Assembly: GCA_051011595.1 (NCBI GenBank)
Contig: JBPCTQ010000227.1
Location: forward strand, 1-7,188
DNA from: JAOUEE01 sp051011595
Lineage (GTDB): Bacteria; Actinomycetota; Acidimicrobiia; Acidimicrobiales; SHLQ01
DNA: 7,188 nucleotides
Reading direction: 5' to 3'
The notes beneath the pieces were generated by a model that saw only the letters and a list, made by a program, of their open reading frames with translations, made no database searches and had not been told where the DNA came from. Made by a program: the position numbers and the translations under genes. Positions 6,188-7,188 of this stretch are shown here, one piece after another (within the stretch, counting starts at the first letter, position 1; each line of letters opens with the position of its first letter).

Positions 6188-7188
6188 ATGATCACGGTCA
6201 CGCTGCCCGACGGTTCCGCCCGCTCTCTCGACGACGGCGCCACCGGGACCGACCTGGCAGCCGACATCGGGCCCGGCTTGGCCCGCGACGCCCTGATCGT
6301 GGTGGTCGACGGCGAGGCGGCCGACCTCGACCGACCACTGGTCGATGGGGCCGGTGTCGAGATCGTCACCTCCGACTCGCCGCTCGGGCTCGAGACGTTG
6401 CGCCACAGCACCGCGCATGTCCTGGCTCAGGCCATCCTCGATCTGTATCCCGGCACCCAGCTGGCCATCGGGCCGCCCATCGAGATGGGTTTCTACTACG
6501 ACGTCGAGCTCCCCGGTGGCGCCACGCTCGGTGACGCCGAACTCGAGGCCATCGACGCCCGCATGCGTGAAATCGTCGCGGCCGACCAGCCCTTCCAGCG
6601 GCACGAGCTCGACGTCGACGCCGCCCTCGAATTCTTCGCCGACGAGCCGTACAAACGCGAGATCATCGAGCGAGTGGCGGGCGGGGGCGCCGATGCCAGC
6701 GACGCCGGTGAGGTCGGCGCAGCCGATTCCATCAGCTACTACGCCAACGGCGACATGGCCGATCCGGGCACGTTTCGTGACATGTGTACCGGGCCGCACG
6801 TGCCGTCCACCGGTCGGCTCGAACACTTCCGACTCCAGAAGGTGGCCGGCGCGTACTGGCGGGGCAACGAGAAGGGGCCCCAGCTGCAGCGTGTGTACGG
6901 CACGGCCTGGCCCACCAAAAAGGCGCTGAAGACGCACCTCCAGCAGTTGGCCGAGGCCGAGAAACGCGATCACCGTCGCCTGTCCGCCGAGCTCGATCTG
7001 GTCTCGTGGCCCGACGAGCTCGGTCCGGGCCTGGCCGTGTGGCATCCCAAGGGTGCGGTCGTCCGCACCGCCATGGAGGACTACAGCCGCTGGCGCCACG
7101 AGCACGGCGGGTACGACATGGTCTACAGCCCCCACATCGCCAAGAGTGTGCTGTGGGAGACCAGCGGCCACCTGGACTTCTACGCCGA
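6188..7188 (+). CDS. thrS: Threonyl-tRNA synthetase, N-terminal 333 residues (3' end beyond window)
   Basis: Class II synthetase that charges tRNA-Thr and edits Ser-tRNA-Thr. The frame is open from ATG 6188 to the window end (about half of the usual ~640 residues). Domains in order: TGS/N1 (1-62), N2 editing domain with HSTAH (H73, H77) and CTGPH (C200, H204), the four residues that line the editing site, then VAGAYWRGNEKGPQLQRVYG and the start of the catalytic core (GLAVWHPKGAVVRTAMEDY at 281-299, then SGHLDFYA at the edge). The editing-site Cys falls 18 residues later than Cys182 of E. coli ThrS, because of a Gly/Ala/Asp-rich insertion near 163-180. The aminoacylation residues lie beyond the window. 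There is no Shine-Dalgarno or T-box-like leader. CTACCCT ends seven bases before the ATG, suggesting a leaderless transcript. Confidence 0.97.
   Translation, partial: MITVTLPDGSARSLDDGATGTDLAADIGPGLARDALIVVVDGEAADLDRPLVDGAGVEIVTSDSPLGLETLRHSTAHVLAQAILDLYPGTQLAIGPPIEMGFYYDVELPGGATLGDAELEAIDARMREIVAADQPFQRHELDVDAALEFFADEPYKREIIERVAGGGADASDAGEVGAADSISYYANGDMADPGTFRDMCTGPHVPSTGRLEHFRLQKVAGAYWRGNEKGPQLQRVYGTAWPTKKALKTHLQQLAEAEKRDHRRLSAELDLVSWPDELGPGLAVWHPKGAVVRTAMEDYSRWRHEHGGYDMVYSPHIAKSVLWETSGHLDFYA

Noticed and set aside
6134..7171. Minus-strand open frame (345 codons) opposite thrS
   Set aside because: The opposite strand gives unmistakable ThrS with HSTAH and CTGPH; the reverse frame is a complement artefact.

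Overview
This is a high-GC bacterial window of the actinobacterial type. The genes are tightly packed and GC-rich at third positions, GTG starts are used, and TGA is the usual stop. The protein set (a UGSC-type selenoprotein with a thioredoxin-domain partner, a TANNNT-like -10 word, apparently leaderless starts, and thrS) fits a marine or freshwater Acidimicrobiia-like lineage. That placement is an inference; no rRNA or other marker is present to confirm it.

Minus strand, 1-1810: a two-gene unit transcribed leftward. The first gene encodes a 483-residue protein with an N-terminal thioredoxin-like domain (CPTC motif) and a long C-terminal domain I cannot assign to a biochemical function. Its stop overlaps the start of the second gene by four bases (ATGA). 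The second gene looks like a 92-codon ORF ending at TGA (84-86). The frame continues past that TGA as UGSCTTCSVHD and stays open to the window edge, and a perfect 8-bp inverted repeat lies just downstream of the TGA, where a bacterial SECIS hairpin belongs. I read it as a selenoprotein of the UGSC family, cut by the window edge, with the TGA as selenocysteine codon. This is the most notable content of the window.

Plus strand, 1979-4655: after a 168-bp divergent intergenic region come an MBL-fold metallohydrolase, a flavin reductase-like flavoprotein, a gamma-carbonic-anhydrase-like left-handed beta-helix protein, and a CPBP-type membrane protein. The last three are almost contiguous (gaps of 1 and 2 bases) and probably form one operon. 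No shared pathway is evident.

Plus strand, 4686-7188: a DUF985 cupin-like protein, an HSL-type alpha/beta hydrolase, and the first 333 codons of thrS (threonyl-tRNA synthetase), which runs off the window. These three genes lack a clear Shine-Dalgarno sequence. Each has a CTAC(G/C)(G/C)T word ending 7-8 bases before its ATG, the geometry expected of a -10 box serving a leaderless mRNA. The same word precedes the MBL and flavin reductase genes, at a distance that leaves room for their Shine-Dalgarno sequences.
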